Notes under the pieces: generated by a model
Told to the model about the DNA's origin: nothing
Seen by the model: the letters and a program-made list of their open reading frames with translations, nothing else
Databases searched by the model: none
Shown: piece after piece, positions 27,701 to 42,700 of the stretch
How the letters are laid out: each line of letters opens with the position of its first letter
Numbering within the stretch: the stretch's first letter is position 1
Origin: Chamaelirium japonicum
Taxonomy: Eukaryota > Streptophyta > Magnoliopsida > Liliales > Melanthiaceae
Assembly: GCA_947650365.1 (NCBI GenBank)
Contig: CANTAL010000133.1
Location: 310,001-374,000, forward strand
DNA length: 64,000 bases
Direction: 5' to 3'
Translations under genes and position numbers: made by a program

Positions 27701-30700
27701 AATTCATTCATACGATCCATTCTAATTCATTTGTACGATCCATTCTAATTCACTCGCATAATCTATTCTAATTCATTCGTACGATCTATTCTAATTCGTT
27801 AGCACGATCCATTCTAATTCATTCGTACGATCCATTCTATTTCATTCGTACGATCCATTCTTACTCATTCATACGATCCATTCTATTTTATTCGTATGTT
27901 CCATTCTAATTCCTTCGTACGATCCATTCTAATTCATTCCCATGAATGTATCCATTCTAATTCATACGTACGATCCATTCTAATTCATTCATACGATCCA
28001 ATCTAATTCCTTCATATGATCCATTCTAATTCATTCGCATGAATGTATCCATTCTAATTCATTCGTATGATCCATTCTAATTCATTTGCACGATCTATTC
28101 TAATTCATTCATACGATCCATTCTAATTCATTCTTACGATCTATTCTAATTCATTTGCACGATCCATTGTAATTCATTCATATAATCCATTCTAATTCAT
28201 TCGTACAATCCATTCTAATTCTTTCGCACGTATGTATCCATTCTAATTCATTCGTATGATCCACCCTAATCCCTTCGTATGATCCCTTCGAATTCATTCG
28301 AACGAATGTATCCATTCTAATTCATTCGTACGATCCATTATAATTCATTCATACGATCTATTCTAATTCATTCGCACGAATGTATCCATTCTAATTCATT
28401 CGTACGATCCATTCAAATTGATTCATACGTTCCAGTCTAATTCATTCGTACGATCCATTCTAAGTCATTCGTATGAATGTATCCATTCTAATTCATTCAT
28501 ATGATCCATTCTAATTCATTGGCACGATCCAATCTAATTCATTCGCACGATCTGTTCTAATTCATTCGTACGATCCATTCAATTTCATTCGTACGATCCA
28601 TTCTTACTCATTCGTACGATCCGTTCAAATTCATACGTACGATCAATTCTAATTCATTCGTACGATCCATTCTATTTCGTTCGCACAATCTATTCTAATT
28701 CATTCGTACGATCCATTCTAATTCATTAGCACGATCCATTCTAATTCATTCGTACGATCCATTCTATTTCATTCGTACGATCCATTCTTACTCATTCGTA
28801 CGATCCATTCTAATTCATTCGCACGAATGTATCCATTCTAATTCATTCATAAGTTCCATTCTAATTCATTCGCACGATCCATTCTATTTCATTCGTACGA
28901 TCCATTCTAATTCATTCGTATGATCCATTCTAATTCATTCGCACGATTCATTATTATTCATTCATACGATCCGTTCTAATTCATTCATACGATCCATTCT
29001 AATTCATTCGCACGAATGTATCCATTCTAATTCATTCGTACGATCCATTCTATTTCATTCGCACAATCCATTCTAATTCATTCATACGATCCAGTCTAAT
29101 TCATTCGTACGATCCATTCTAATTCATTCGTACGAGTGTATCCATTCTAATTCATTCGTACGATCCATTCTAATTCATTCGCACAATCCAATCTAATTCA
29201 TTCGTATGATCCATTCTAATTCATTCGTACGATCCATTTTGTTTCATTCGTACGATCTATTCTTACGCATTCGTACAAACCATTGTAATTCATTCACATA
29301 AATGTATCCATTCTAATTCATTCGTATGATCCATTCTAATTCATTCACACGATCTATTCTAATTCATTCATACGATCCTTTTCAATTCATTCGTACGTAC
29401 CATTCTAATTCATTCGCACGATCTATTCTAATTCATTCATACGATCCATTCTAATTCATTCATACAATCCATTCTAATTCTTTCGCACGAATGTATCCAT
29501 TCTAATTCATTCGTACGATCCACCCTAATTCCTTCGTATGATCCATTCTAATTTATTCGCATGAATGTATCCATTCTAATTCATTCGTACGATCCATTCG
29601 AATTCATTCATATGATCCATTTTAATTCATTCATACGATCCATTCTAATTCATTCGCACGAATGTATCCATTCTAATTCATTCGTACGATCCATTCTAAT
29701 TCATTCGCACAATGTATTCTAATTCATTCGTACGATCCATTCTAATTCATTCGCAAGATCCATTCTAATTCATTTGCACGATCCATTCTAATTCATTCAT
29801 ACAGTCCATTCGAATTCTTTTGCACGAATGTATCCATTCTAATTCATTCGTATGATCCATTCTAATCCCTTCGTACGATCCATTCTAATTCCTTCGTACG
29901 ATCCATTCTAATTCCATCGTACGATCCATTCTATTTCATTTGTATGATCCATTCTAATTCATTCGTATGATCCATTGTAATTCATTCCCATGAATGTATC
30001 CATTCTAATTTATACGTACGATCCATTCTAATTCATTCATACGATCCAATCTAATTCATTCATACGATCCATTCTAATTCATTCGCACGAATGTGGCCAT
30101 TCTAATTCATTCGTACGATCCATTCTAATTCATTCGCACTATCTTTTCTAATTCATTCGTACGATCCATTCTAATTCATTAGCCTGATCCATTCTAATTC
30201 ATTCGTACGATCCATTCTATTTCATTCGTACGATCCATTCTTATTCATTCATACGATCCATTCTAATTCATTCGCACGAATGTATCCATTCTAATTCATT
30301 TGTACGATCCATTCTAATTCATTCGCACGATCCATTCTAATTCATTCATACGATCCATTCTAATTCATTTGTACGATCCATTCTAATTCACTCGCACAAT
30401 CTATTCTAATTCATTCGTACGATCCATTCTAATTCGTTAGCACGATCCATTCTAATTCATTCGTACGATCCATTCTATTTCATTCGTACGATCCATTCTT
30501 ACTCATTCATACGATCCATTCTATTTTATTCGTATGTTCCATTCTAATTCCTTCGTACGATCCATTCTAATTCATTCCCATGAATGTATCCATTCTAATT
30601 CATACGTACGATCCATTCTAATTCATTCATACGATCCAATCTAATTCCTTCATACGATCCATTCTAATTCATTCGCACAAATGTATTCATTCTAATTCAT

Positions 30701-32170
30701 TCGTATGATCCATTCTAATTCATTTGCACGATCTATTCTAATTCATTCATACGATCCATTCTAATTCATTCTTACGATCTATTCTAATTCATTTGCACGA
30801 TCCATTCTAATTCATTCATATAATCCATTCTAATTCATTCGTACAATCCATTCTAATTCTTTCGCACGTATGTATCCATTCTAATTCATTCGTATGATCC
30901 ACCCTAATCCCTTTGTATGATCCCTTCGAATTCATTCGAACGAATGTATCCATTCTAATTCATTCGTACGATCCATTATAATTCATTTATACGATCTATT
31001 CTAATTCATTCGCACGAATGTATCCATTCTAATTCATTCGTACGATCCATTCTAATTCATTCTCACAATCTATTCTAATTCATTCGTAGGATCCATTCTA
31101 ATTCACTCGCACGATCCATTCTAATTCATTTGCACGATCCATTCTAATTCATTCATACAATCCATTCTAATTCTTTTGCACAAATGTATCCATTCTTATT
31201 CATTTGTACGATCCATTCTAATTCCTTCGTACGATCCATTATAATTCCTTTGTACGATCCATTTTAATTCCTTCGTACGATCTATTCTATTTCATTCGTA
31301 TGATCCATTCTAATTCCTTCGTATGATCCATTCTAATTCATTCCCATGAATGTATCCATTCTAATTCATACGTACGATCCATTCTAATTCATTCATACGA
31401 TCCAATCTAATTTATTCATAAGATCCATTCTAATTCATTCGCACAAATGTATCCATTCTAATTCATTCGTACGATCCATTCGAATTCATTCGCACAATCT
31501 ATTCAAATTCATTCGTTCGATCCATTCTAATTCATTAGCACGATCCATTCTAATTCATTCGTACGATCCATTCTATTTCAATCGTACGATCCATTCTTAC
31601 TCATTCGTACGATCCATTCTAATTCATTCGCACGAATGAATCCATTCTAATTCATTCGTACGAACCAATCTAATTCATTCGCACGATCCATTCTAATTCA
31701 TTCATACGATCCATTCTAATTCATTCATACGATCCTTTCTAATTCATTCGCACAATCTATTCTAATTTATTCGTACGATCCATTCTAATTCATTAGCACG
31801 ATCCATTCTAATTCATTCGTACGATCCATTCTATTTTATTCATACGATCCATTTGTACTCATTCGTACGATCCATTCTAATTCATTCGCATGAATGTATC
31901 CATTCTAATTCATTCACACGATCCATTCTAATTCATTCGCACGATCCATTCTAATTCATTCATACGATCCATTCTAATTCATTCGCACGATCCATTCTAA
32001 TTCATTCATATGATCCATTCTAATTCATTCATACAATCCATTCTAATTTTTTCGCACGAATGTATACATTCTAATTCATTCATACAATCCACCCTAATTC
32101 CTTCGTATGATTCATTCTAATTCATTCGCACGAATGTATCCATTCTAATTCATTCGTACGATCCATTCGA
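24752..32170 (+). repeat. 7.4-kb higher-order unit, tandem copy 1
   Basis: This unit is followed directly by a second copy from 32,171. Shared rare variants lie 7,419 bp apart in the first part (ACTATCTTTTC at 24,857 and 32,276; a CCATTGTAATTCG monomer at 25,150 and 32,569), then 7,418 (CATTTTGTTTC at 26,594 and 34,012) and 7,395 (GAACTATT at 27,667 and 35,062; GGCACG at 28,521 and 35,916). Two private changes, CATTCAGACG and TTTCATTCTTACG, are also shared. Inside it are one complete 2,641-bp subunit (25,880-28,520), parts of others, and at about 31,030-32,170 a block of a different type with CATTCTCACAATC and ATTCTTATTCATTTG monomers. Confidence 0.88.
25880..28520 (+). repeat. 2.64-kb subunit of the 7.4-kb unit (complete example)
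   Basis: Measured between GGCACGATCCAATC monomers the unit is 2,641 bp. The ACTATCTTTTC monomer repeats at 24,857, 27,498 and 30,136 (2,641 and 2,638 bp) and CATTTTGTTTC at 23,953, 26,594 and 29,235 (2,641 twice). The 3-bp difference is a CTAATAATTC insertion seen at about 24,670, 27,313 and 34,732 but absent at about 29,957 and 37,346. Further copies or parts run from 28,521, 33,299 (2,617 bp), 35,916 and 47,642. A 2.6-kb unit is about 110 monomers. Confidence 0.88.
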
Positions 32171-35100
32171 ATTCATTCATACGATCCAATCTAATTCATT
32201 CATACGATCCATTCTAATTCATTCGCACGAATGTGGCCATTCTAATTCATTCGTACGATCCATTCTAATTCATTCGCACTATCTTTTCTAATTCATTCGT
32301 ACGATCCATTCTAATTCATTAGCCTGATCCATTCTAATTCATTCGTACGATCCATTCTATTTCATTCGTACGATCCATTCTTATTCATTCATACGATCCA
32401 TTCTAATTCATTCGCACGTATGTATCCATTCTAATTCATTCGTACGAACTATTCTAATTCATTCGCACGATCCATTCTAATTCATTCATACGATCAATTC
32501 TAATTCATTTGTACGATCCATTCTAATTCACTCGCACAATCTATTCTAATTCATTCGTACGATCCATTGTAATTCGTTAGCACGATCCATTCTAATTCAT
32601 TCGTACGATCCATTCTATTTCATTCGTACGATCCATTCTTACTCATTCATACGATCCATTCTATTTTATTCGTATGTTCCATTCTAATTCCTTCGTACGA
32701 TCCATTCTAATTCATTCCCATGAATGTATCCATTCTAATTCATACGTACGATCCATTCTAATTCATTCATACGATCCAATCTAATTCCTTCATACGATCC
32801 ATTCTAATTCATTCGCACGAATGTATCCATTCTAATTCATTCGTATGATCCATTCTAATTCATTTGCACGATCTATTCTAATTCATTCATACGATCCATT
32901 CTAATTCATTCTTACGATCTATTCTAATTAATTTGCACGATCCATTCTAATTCATTCATATAATCCATTCTAATTCATTCGTACAATCCATTCTAATTCT
33001 TTCGCACGTATGTATCCATTCTAATTCATTCGTATGATCCACCCTAATCTCTTCGTATGATCCCTTCGAATTCATTCGAACGAATGTATCCATTCTAATT
33101 CATTCGTACGATCCATTATAATTCATTCATACGATCTATTCTAATTCATTCGCACGAATGTATCCATTCTAATTCATTCGTACGATCCATTCAAATTCAT
33201 TCATACGATCCAGTCTAATTCATTCGTACGATCCATTCTAATTCATTCGTATGAATGTATCCATTCTAATTCATTCATATGATCCATTCTAATTCATTGG
33301 CACGATCCAATCTAATTCATTCGCACGATCCGTTCTAATTCATTCGTACGATCCATTCAATTTCATTCTTACGATCCATTCTTACTCATTCGTACGATCC
33401 GTTCAAATTCATACGTACGATCCATTCTAATTCATTCAGACGATCCATTCTAATTCGTTCGCACAATCTATTCTAATTCATTCGTACGATCCATTCTAAT
33501 TCATTAGCACGATCCATTCTATTTCATTCGTACGATCCATTCTATTTCATTCGTACGATCCATTCTTACTCATTCGTACGATCCATTCTAATTCATTCGC
33601 ACGAATGTATCCATTCTAATTCATTCATAAGTTCCATTCTAATTCATTCGCACGATCCATTCTATTTCATTCGTACGATCCATTCTAATTCATTCGTACG
33701 ATCCATTCTAATTCATTCGCACGATCCATTCTTATTCATTCATACGATCCATTCTAATTCATTCATACGATCCATTCTAATTCATTCGCACGAATGTATC
33801 CATTCTAATTCATTCGTACAATCCATTCTATTTCATTCGCACAATCCATTCTAATTCATTCATACGATCCAGTCTAATTCATTCGTACGATCCATTCAAA
33901 TTCATTCGTACGAATGTATCCATCTAATTCATTCGTACGATCCATTTTAATTCATTCGCATGATCCAATCTAATTCATTCGTATGATCCATTCTAATTCA
34001 TTCGTACGATCCATTTTGTTTCATTCGTACGATCTATTCTTACGCATTCGTACAAACCATTGTAATTCATTCACATAAATGTATCCGTTCTAATTCATTC
34101 GTATGATCCATTCTAATTCATTCACATGATCTATTCTAATTCATTCATACGATCCTTTTCAATTCATTCGTACGTACCATTCTAATTCATTCGCACGATC
34201 TATTCTAATTCATTCATACGATCCATTCTAATTCATTCATACAATCCATTCTAATTCTTTCGCACGAATGTATCCATTCTAATTCATTCGTACGATCCAC
34301 CCTAATTCCTTCGTATGATCCATTCTAATTTATTCGCATGAATGTATCCATTCTAATTCATTCGTACGATCTATTCGAATTCATTCATACGATCCATTTT
34401 AATTCATTCATACGATCCATTCTAATTCATTCGCACGAATGTATCCATTCAAATTCATTCGTGCGATCCATTCTAATTCATTCGCACAATGTATTCTAAT
34501 TCATTCGTACGATCCATTCTAATTCATTCGCAAGATCCATTCTAATTCATTTGCACGATCCATTCTAATTCATTCATACAGTCCATTCGAATTCTTTTGC
34601 ACGAATGAATCCATTCTAATTCATTCGTACGATCCATTCTAATCCCTTTGTACGATCCATTCTAATTCCTTCATACGATCCATTCTAATTCCTTCGTACG
34701 ATCCATTCTATTTCATTCGTATGATCCATTCTAATAATTCATTCGTATGATCCATTGTAATTCATTCCCATGAATGTATCCATTCTAATTTATACGTACG
34801 ATCCATTCTAATTCATTCATACGATCCAATCTAATTCATTCATACGATCCATTCTAATTCATTCGCACGAATGTGGCCATTCTAATTCATTCGTACGATC
34901 CATTCTAATTCATTCGCACTATCTTTTCTAATTCATTCGTACGATCCATTCTAATTCATTAGCCTGATCCATTCTAATTCATTCGTACGATCCATTCTTA
35001 TTCATTCATACGATCCATTCTAATTCATTCGCACGAATGTATCCATTCTAATTCATTCGTACGAACTATTCTAATTCATTCGCACGATCCATTCTAATTC

Positions 35101-38100
35101 ATTCATACGATCCATTCTAATTCATTTGTACGATCCATTCTAATTCACTCGCACAATCTATTCTAATTCATTCGTACGATCCATTCTAATTCGTTAGCAC
35201 GATCCATTCTAATTCATTCGTACGATCCATTCTATTTCATTCGTACGATCCATTCTTACTCATTCATACGATCCATTCTATTTTATTCGTATGTTCCATT
35301 CTAATTCCTTCGTACGATCCATTCTAATTCATTCCCATGAATGTATCCATTCTAATTCATACGTACGATCCATTCTAATTCATTCATACGATCCAATCTA
35401 ATTCCTTCATACGATCCATTCTAATTCATTCGCACGAATGTATCCATTCTAATTCATTCGTATGATCCATTCTAATTCATTTGCACGATCTATTCTAATT
35501 CATTCATACGATCCATTCTAATTCATTCTTACGATCTATTCTAATTCATTTGCACGATCCATTCTAATTCATTCATATAATCCATTCTAATTCATTCGTA
35601 CAATCCATTCTAATTCTTTCGCACGTATGTATCCATTCTAATTCATTCGTATGATCCACCCTAATCCCTTCGTATTATCCCATCGAATTCATTCGAACGA
35701 ATTTATCCATTCTAATTCATTCGTACGATCCATTATAATTCATTCATACGATCTATTCTAATTCATTCGCACGAATGTATCCATTCTAATTCATTCGTAC
35801 GATCCATTCAAATTCATTCATACGATCCAGTCTAATTCATTCGTACGATCCATTCTAAGTCATTCGTATGAATGTATCCATTCTAAATCATTCATATGAT
35901 CTATTCTAATTCATTGGCACGATCCAATCTAATTCATTCGCACGATCCGTTCTAATTCATTCGTACGATCCATTCAATTTCATTCGTACGATCCATTCTT
36001 ACTCATTCGTACGATCCGTTCAAATTCATACGTACGATCAATTCTAATTCATTCGTACGATCCATTCTAATTCGTTCGCACAATCTATTCTAATTCATTC
36101 GTACGATCCCTTCTAATTCATTAGCACGATCCATTCTAATTCATTCGTACGATCCATTCTATTTCATTCGTACGATCCATTCTTACTCATTCGTACGATC
36201 CATTCAAATTCATTCGCACGAATGTATCCATTCTAATTCATTCATAAGTTCCATTCTAATTCATTCGCACGATCCATTCTATTTCATTCGTACGATCCAT
36301 TCTAATTCATTCGTATGATCCATTCTAATTCATTCGCACGATTCATTATTATTCATTCATACGATCCGTTCTAATTCATTCATACGATCCATTCTAATTC
36401 ATTCGCAAGAATGTATCCATTCTAATTCATTCGTACGATCCATTCTATTTCATTCGCACAATCCATTCTAATTCATTCATACGATCCAGTCTAATTCATT
36501 CGTACGATCCATTCTAATTCATTCGTACGAATGTATCCATTCTAATTCATTCGTACGATCCATTCTAATTCATTCGCACGATCCAATCTAATTCATTCGT
36601 ATGATCCATTCTAATTCATTCGTACGATCCATTTTGTTTCATTCGTACGATCTATTCTTACGCATTCGTACAAACCATTGTAATTCATTCACATAAATGT
36701 ATCCATTCTAATTCATTCACACGATCTATTCTAATTCATTCACACGATCTATTCTAATTCATTCATACGATCCTTTTCAATTCATTCGTACGTACCATTC
36801 TAATTCATTCGCACGATCTATTCTAATTCATTCATACGATCCATTCTGATTCATTCATACAATCCATTCTAATTCTTTCGCACGAATGTATCCATTCTAA
36901 TTCATTCGTACGATCCACCCTAATTACTTCGTATGATCCATTCTAATTTATTCGCATGAATGTATCCATTCTAATTCATTCGTACGATCCATTCGAATTC
37001 ATTCATATGATCCATTTTAATTCATTCATACGATCCATTCTAATTCATTCACACGAATGTATCCATTCTAATTCATTCGTACGATCCATTCTAATTCATT
37101 CGCACAATGTATTCTAATTCATTCGTACGATCCATTCTAATTCATTCGCAAGATCCATTCTAATTCATTTGCACGATCCATTCTAATTCATTCATACAGT
37201 CCATTCGAATTCTTTTGCACGAATGTATCCATTCTAATTCATTCGTACGATCCATTCTAATCCCTTCGTATGATCCATTCTAATTCCTTCGTACGATCCA
37301 TTCTAATTCCTTCGTACGATCCATTCTATTTCATTCGTATGATCCATTCTAATTCATTCGTATGATCCATTGTAATTCATTCCCATGAATGTATCCATTC
37401 TAATTTATACGTACGATCCATTCTAATTCATTCATACGATCCAATCTAATTCATTCATTCGATCCATTCTAATTCATTCGCACGAATGTGGCCATTCTAA
37501 TTCATTCGTACGATCCATTCTAATTCATTCGCACTATCTTTTCTAATTCATTCGTACGATCCATTCTAATTCATTAGCCTGATCCATTCTAATTCATTCG
37601 TACGATCCATTCTATTTCATTCGTACGATCCATTCTTATTCATTCATACGATCCATTCTAATTCATTCGCACGAATGTATCCATTCTAATTCATTTGTAC
37701 GATCCATTCTAATTCATTCGCACGATCCATTCTAATTCATTCATACGATCCATTCTAATTCATTTGTACGATCCATTCTAATTCACTTGCACAATCTATT
37801 CTAATTCATTCGTACGATCCATTCTAATTCGTTAGCACGATCCATTCTAATTCATTTGTACGATCCATTCTATTTCATTCGTACGATCCATTCTTACTCA
37901 TTCATACGATCCATTCTATTTTATTCGTATGTTCCATTCTAATTCCTTCGTACAATCCATTCTAATTCATTCCCATGAATGTATCCATTCTAATTCATAC
38001 GTACGATCCATTCTAATTCATTCATACGATCCAATCTAATTCCTTCATACGATCCATTCTAATTCATTCGCACGAATGTATCCATTCTAATTCATTCGTA

Positions 38101-39565
38101 TGATCCATTCTAATTCATTTGCACGATCTATTCTAATTCATTCATACGATCCATTCTAATTCATTCTTACGATCTATTCTAATTCATTTGCACGATCCAT
38201 TCTAATTCATTCATATAATCCATTCTAATTCATTCGTACAATCCATTCTAATTCTTTCGCACGTATGTATCCATTCTAATTCATTCGTATGATCCACCCT
38301 AATCCCTTCGTATGATCCCTTCGAATTCATTCGAACGAATGTATCCATTCTAATTCATTCGTACGATCCATTATAATTCATTCATACGATCTATTCTAAT
38401 TCATTCGCACGAATGTATCCATTCTAATTCATTCGTACGATCCATTCTAATTCATTCTCACAATCTATTCTAATTCATTCGTACGATCCATTCTAATTCA
38501 CTCGCACGATCCATTCTAATTCATTTGCACGATCCATTCTAATTCATTCATACAATCCATTCTAATTCTTTTGCACAAATGTATCCATTCTTATTCATTT
38601 GTACGATCCATTCTAATTCCTTCGTACGATCCATTATAATTCCTTTGTACGATCCATTCTAATTCCTTCGTACGATCTATTCTATTTCATTCGTATGATC
38701 CATTCTAATTCCTTCGTATGATCCATTCTAATTCATTCCCATGAATGTATCCATTCTAATTCATACGTACGATCCATTCTAATTCATTCATACGATCCAA
38801 TCTAATTCATTCATAAGATCCATTCTAATTCATTCGCACAAATGTATCCATTCTAATTCATTCGTACGATCCATTCGAATTCATTCGCACAATCTATTCA
38901 AATTCATTCGTTCGATCCATTCTAATTCATTAGCACGATCCATTCTAATTCATTCGTACGATCCATTCTATTTCAATCGTACGATCCATTCTTACTCATT
39001 CGTACGATCCATTCTAATTCATTCGCACGAATGAATCCATTCTAATTCATTCGTACGAACCAATCTAATTCATTCGCACGATCCATTCTAATTCATTCAT
39101 ACGATCCATTCTAATTCATTCATACGATCCTTTCTAATTCATTCGCACAATCTATTCTAATTTATTCGTACGATCCATTCTAATTCATTAGCACGATCCA
39201 TTCTAATTCATTCATACGATCCATTCTATTTTATTCATACGATCCATTTTTACTCATTCGTACGATCCATTCTAATTCATTCGCACGAATGCATCCATTC
39301 TAATTCATTCGCACGATCCATTCTAATTCATTCGCACGTTCCATTCTAATTCATTCATACGATCCATTCTAATTCATTCGCACGATCCATTCTAATTCAT
39401 TCATATGATCCATTCTAATTCATTCATACAATCCATTCTAATTTTTTCGCACGAATGTATACATTCTAATTCATTCATACAATCCACCCTAATTCCTTCG
39501 TATGATTCATTCTAATTCATTCGCACGAATGTATCCATTCTAATTCATTCGTACGATCCATTCGA
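32171..39565 (+). repeat. 7.4-kb higher-order unit, tandem copy 2
   Basis: The junction with copy 1 is an ATTCATTCATACG monomer at 32,171, which equals 24,752, and the end at 39,565 equals 32,170. Copy 2 is 24 bp shorter overall; one missing monomer lies near 34,990. Its subunit from 33,299 to 35,915 is 2,617 bp. The final 1.1 kb repeats the different-type block of copy 1 (CATTCTTATT at 31,191 and 38,586). The last 4.6 kb of this copy is found again at about 46,790-51,380. Confidence 0.88.
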
Positions 39566-39760
39566 ATTCATTCATACGATCCATTCTAATTCATTCCTAC
39601 GATCCATTCTAATTCATTCGCACGAATGTATCCATTCTAATTCATTCGTACGATCCACCCTAATTCCTTCGTATGATCCATTCTAATTCATTCGCACGAA
39701 TGTATCTATTCTAATTCATTCGTACGATCCATTCGAATTCATTCGCACGATCCATTCTAA
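39484..39760 (+). repeat. 171-bp partial duplication at the junction with copy C
   Basis: CCACCC monomers at 39,484 and 39,655 are only 171 bp apart (five 23-mers and two 28-mers), and about 100 bp after each match. The first belongs to the end of the 7.4-kb unit. The second leads, at about 39,745, into copy C. The matching place after 51.2 kb has no second CCACCC monomer, so the doubling is specific to this junction. Confidence 0.7.
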
Positions 39761-42700
39761 TTCATTTGCACGATCCATTCTAATTCATTCATACAATTCA
39801 TTCTAATTCTTTTGCACAAATGTATCCATTCTAATTCATTCGTACGATCCATTCTAATTCCTTCGTATGATCCATTATAATTCCATCGTACGATCCATTC
39901 AAATTCCTTCGTACGATCCATTCTATTTCATTCGTATGGTCCATTCTAATTCCTTCGTACGATCTGTTCTAATTCATTCCCATGAATGTATTCTTTCTAA
40001 TTCATACGTACGATCCATTCTAATTCATTCATACGATCCAATCTAATTCATTCATAAGATCCATTCTAATTCATTCGCACAAATGTATCCATTCTAATAT
40101 TCGTACGATCCATTCTAATTCATTCGCATAATCTATTCTAATTCATTCGCACGACCCATTTTAATTCATTCATACGATCCATTCTAATTCATTCGTACGA
40201 TCCATTTAATTCATTCGCACGATCCATTCTAATTCATTCATACGATCCATTCTAATTCATTCACACGAATCTATCCATTCTAATTCATTCGTACGATCCA
40301 TTCTAATTCATTCGCACAATCTATTCTAATTCATTCGTACGATCCATTCTAATTTCTTAGCACGATCCATTCTAATTCATTCGTACGATCCATTCTATTT
40401 CAATCGTACGATCCATTCTAATTCATTCGCACGAATGTATCTATTCTAATTCATTCGTACGATCCATTCTAATTCATTCGCACGATCCATTCTAATTTAT
40501 TCATACGATCCATTCTAATTCATTCGTACGATCCATTCTAATTCATTCGCACAATCTATTCTAATTTATTCGTACGATCCATTCTTGTTCAATAGCATGA
40601 TCCATTCTGATTCATTCATACGATCCATTCTATTTCATTCGTACGATCCATTCTTACTCATTCGTACGATCCATTCTAATTCATTCGCACGAATGTATCC
40701 ATTCTAATTCATTCGTACGATCCATTCTAATTCATTCGCACGATCCATTCTAATTCATTCATACGATCCATTCTAATTCATTTGTACGATCCATTCTAAT
40801 TCATTCGCACGATCCATTCTAATTCATTCATACGATCCATTCTAATTCCGTCATACAATCCATTCTAATTCTTTCGCACGAATGTATCCATTCTAATTCA
40901 TTCGTACGATCCACCCTAATTCCTTCGTATGATCCATTCTAATTCATTCGCACGAATGTATCCATTCTAATTCATTCGTACGATCCATTCGAATTCATTC
41001 ATACGATCTATTTTTATTCATTCATAAGATCCATTCTAATTCATTCGCAGGAATGTATCCATTGTAATTCATTCGTACGATCCATTCTAATTTATTCGCA
41101 CAATCGATTCTATTTCATTCGTATGATCCATTCTAATTCATTCGCACGATCCATTCTAATTAATTTGTATGATCCATTCTAATTCATTCATACAATCCAT
41201 TCTAATTCGTTTGCACGAATGTATCCATTCTAATTCATTCGTAAGATCCATTCTAATTCCTTCGTACATTCCATTCTAATTCTTTCGTACGATCCATTCT
41301 AATTTCTTCGTACGATCCATTCTAATTCATTCCCATGAATGTATCCATTCTAATTCATACATACGATCCATTCTAATTCATTCATACGATCCAATCTAAT
41401 TCATTCATATGATCCATTCTAATTTATTCGTACGATCCATTCTAATTCATTCGCATAATCTATTCTAATTCATTCGTACGACACATTCTAATTCATTTGC
41501 ACGATCCATTCTAATTCATTTGCACGATCCATTCTAATTCATTCATACAATGCATTCTAATTCTTTTGCACGAATGTATCCATTCTAATTCATTCGTACG
41601 ATCCATTCTAATTCCTTCGTACGATCCATTCTAATTCCTTCATACGATCCATTCTATTTCCTTCGTACGATCCATTCTATTTTATTCGTATGTTCCATTC
41701 TAATTCCTTCGTACGATCCATTCTAATTCATTCCCATGAATGTATCCATTCTAATTCATACGTACGATCCATTCTAATTCATTCATACGATCCAATCTAA
41801 TTCCTTCATACGATCCATTCTAATTCATTCGCACGAATGTATCCATTCTAATTCATTCGTACGTTCCATTCTAATTCATTCGCACAATATATTCTAATTC
41901 ATTCGTACGATCCATTCTAATTCATTAGCACGATCCATTCTAATTAATTTGTACGATCCATTCTATTTCATTCGTACGATCCATTCTTACTTATTCGTAC
42001 AATCCATTCTAATTCATTCACACGAATTTATCCATTCTAATTCATTCGTACGATCCATTCTAATTCATTCGCACGATCCATTCTAATTCATTCATACGAT
42101 CCATTCTAATTCATTCGTACGATCCATTCTAATTCATTCGCATGATCCATTCGAATTCATCCATACGATCCATTCTACTTTATTCATACAATCCATTCTA
42201 ATTCTTTCGCACGAATGTATCCATTCTAATTCATTCGTACGATCCACCCTAATTCCTTCGTATGATCCATTCTAATTCATTCGCACGAATGTATCTATTC
42301 TAATTCATTCGTACGATCCATTTGAATTCATTCATACGGTCCATTCTAATTCATTCATACGATCCATTCTAATTCATTCGCACGAATGTATCCATTCTAA
42401 TTCATTCGTATGATCCATTCTAATTCATTCGCACAATCTATTCTAATTCATTCGTACGATCCATTCTAATCCATTCGCACGATCCATTCTAATTCATTTG
42501 TACGATCCATTCTAATTCATTCATACAATTCATTCTAATTCTTTTGCACGAATGTATCCATTCTAATTCATTCATACGATCCATTCGAATTCCTTCGTAC
42601 GATCCATTCTAATTCCTTCGTACGATCCATTCTAATTCATTCCCATGAATGTATCCATTCTAATTCATACGTACGATCCATTCTAATTTATTCATACGAT

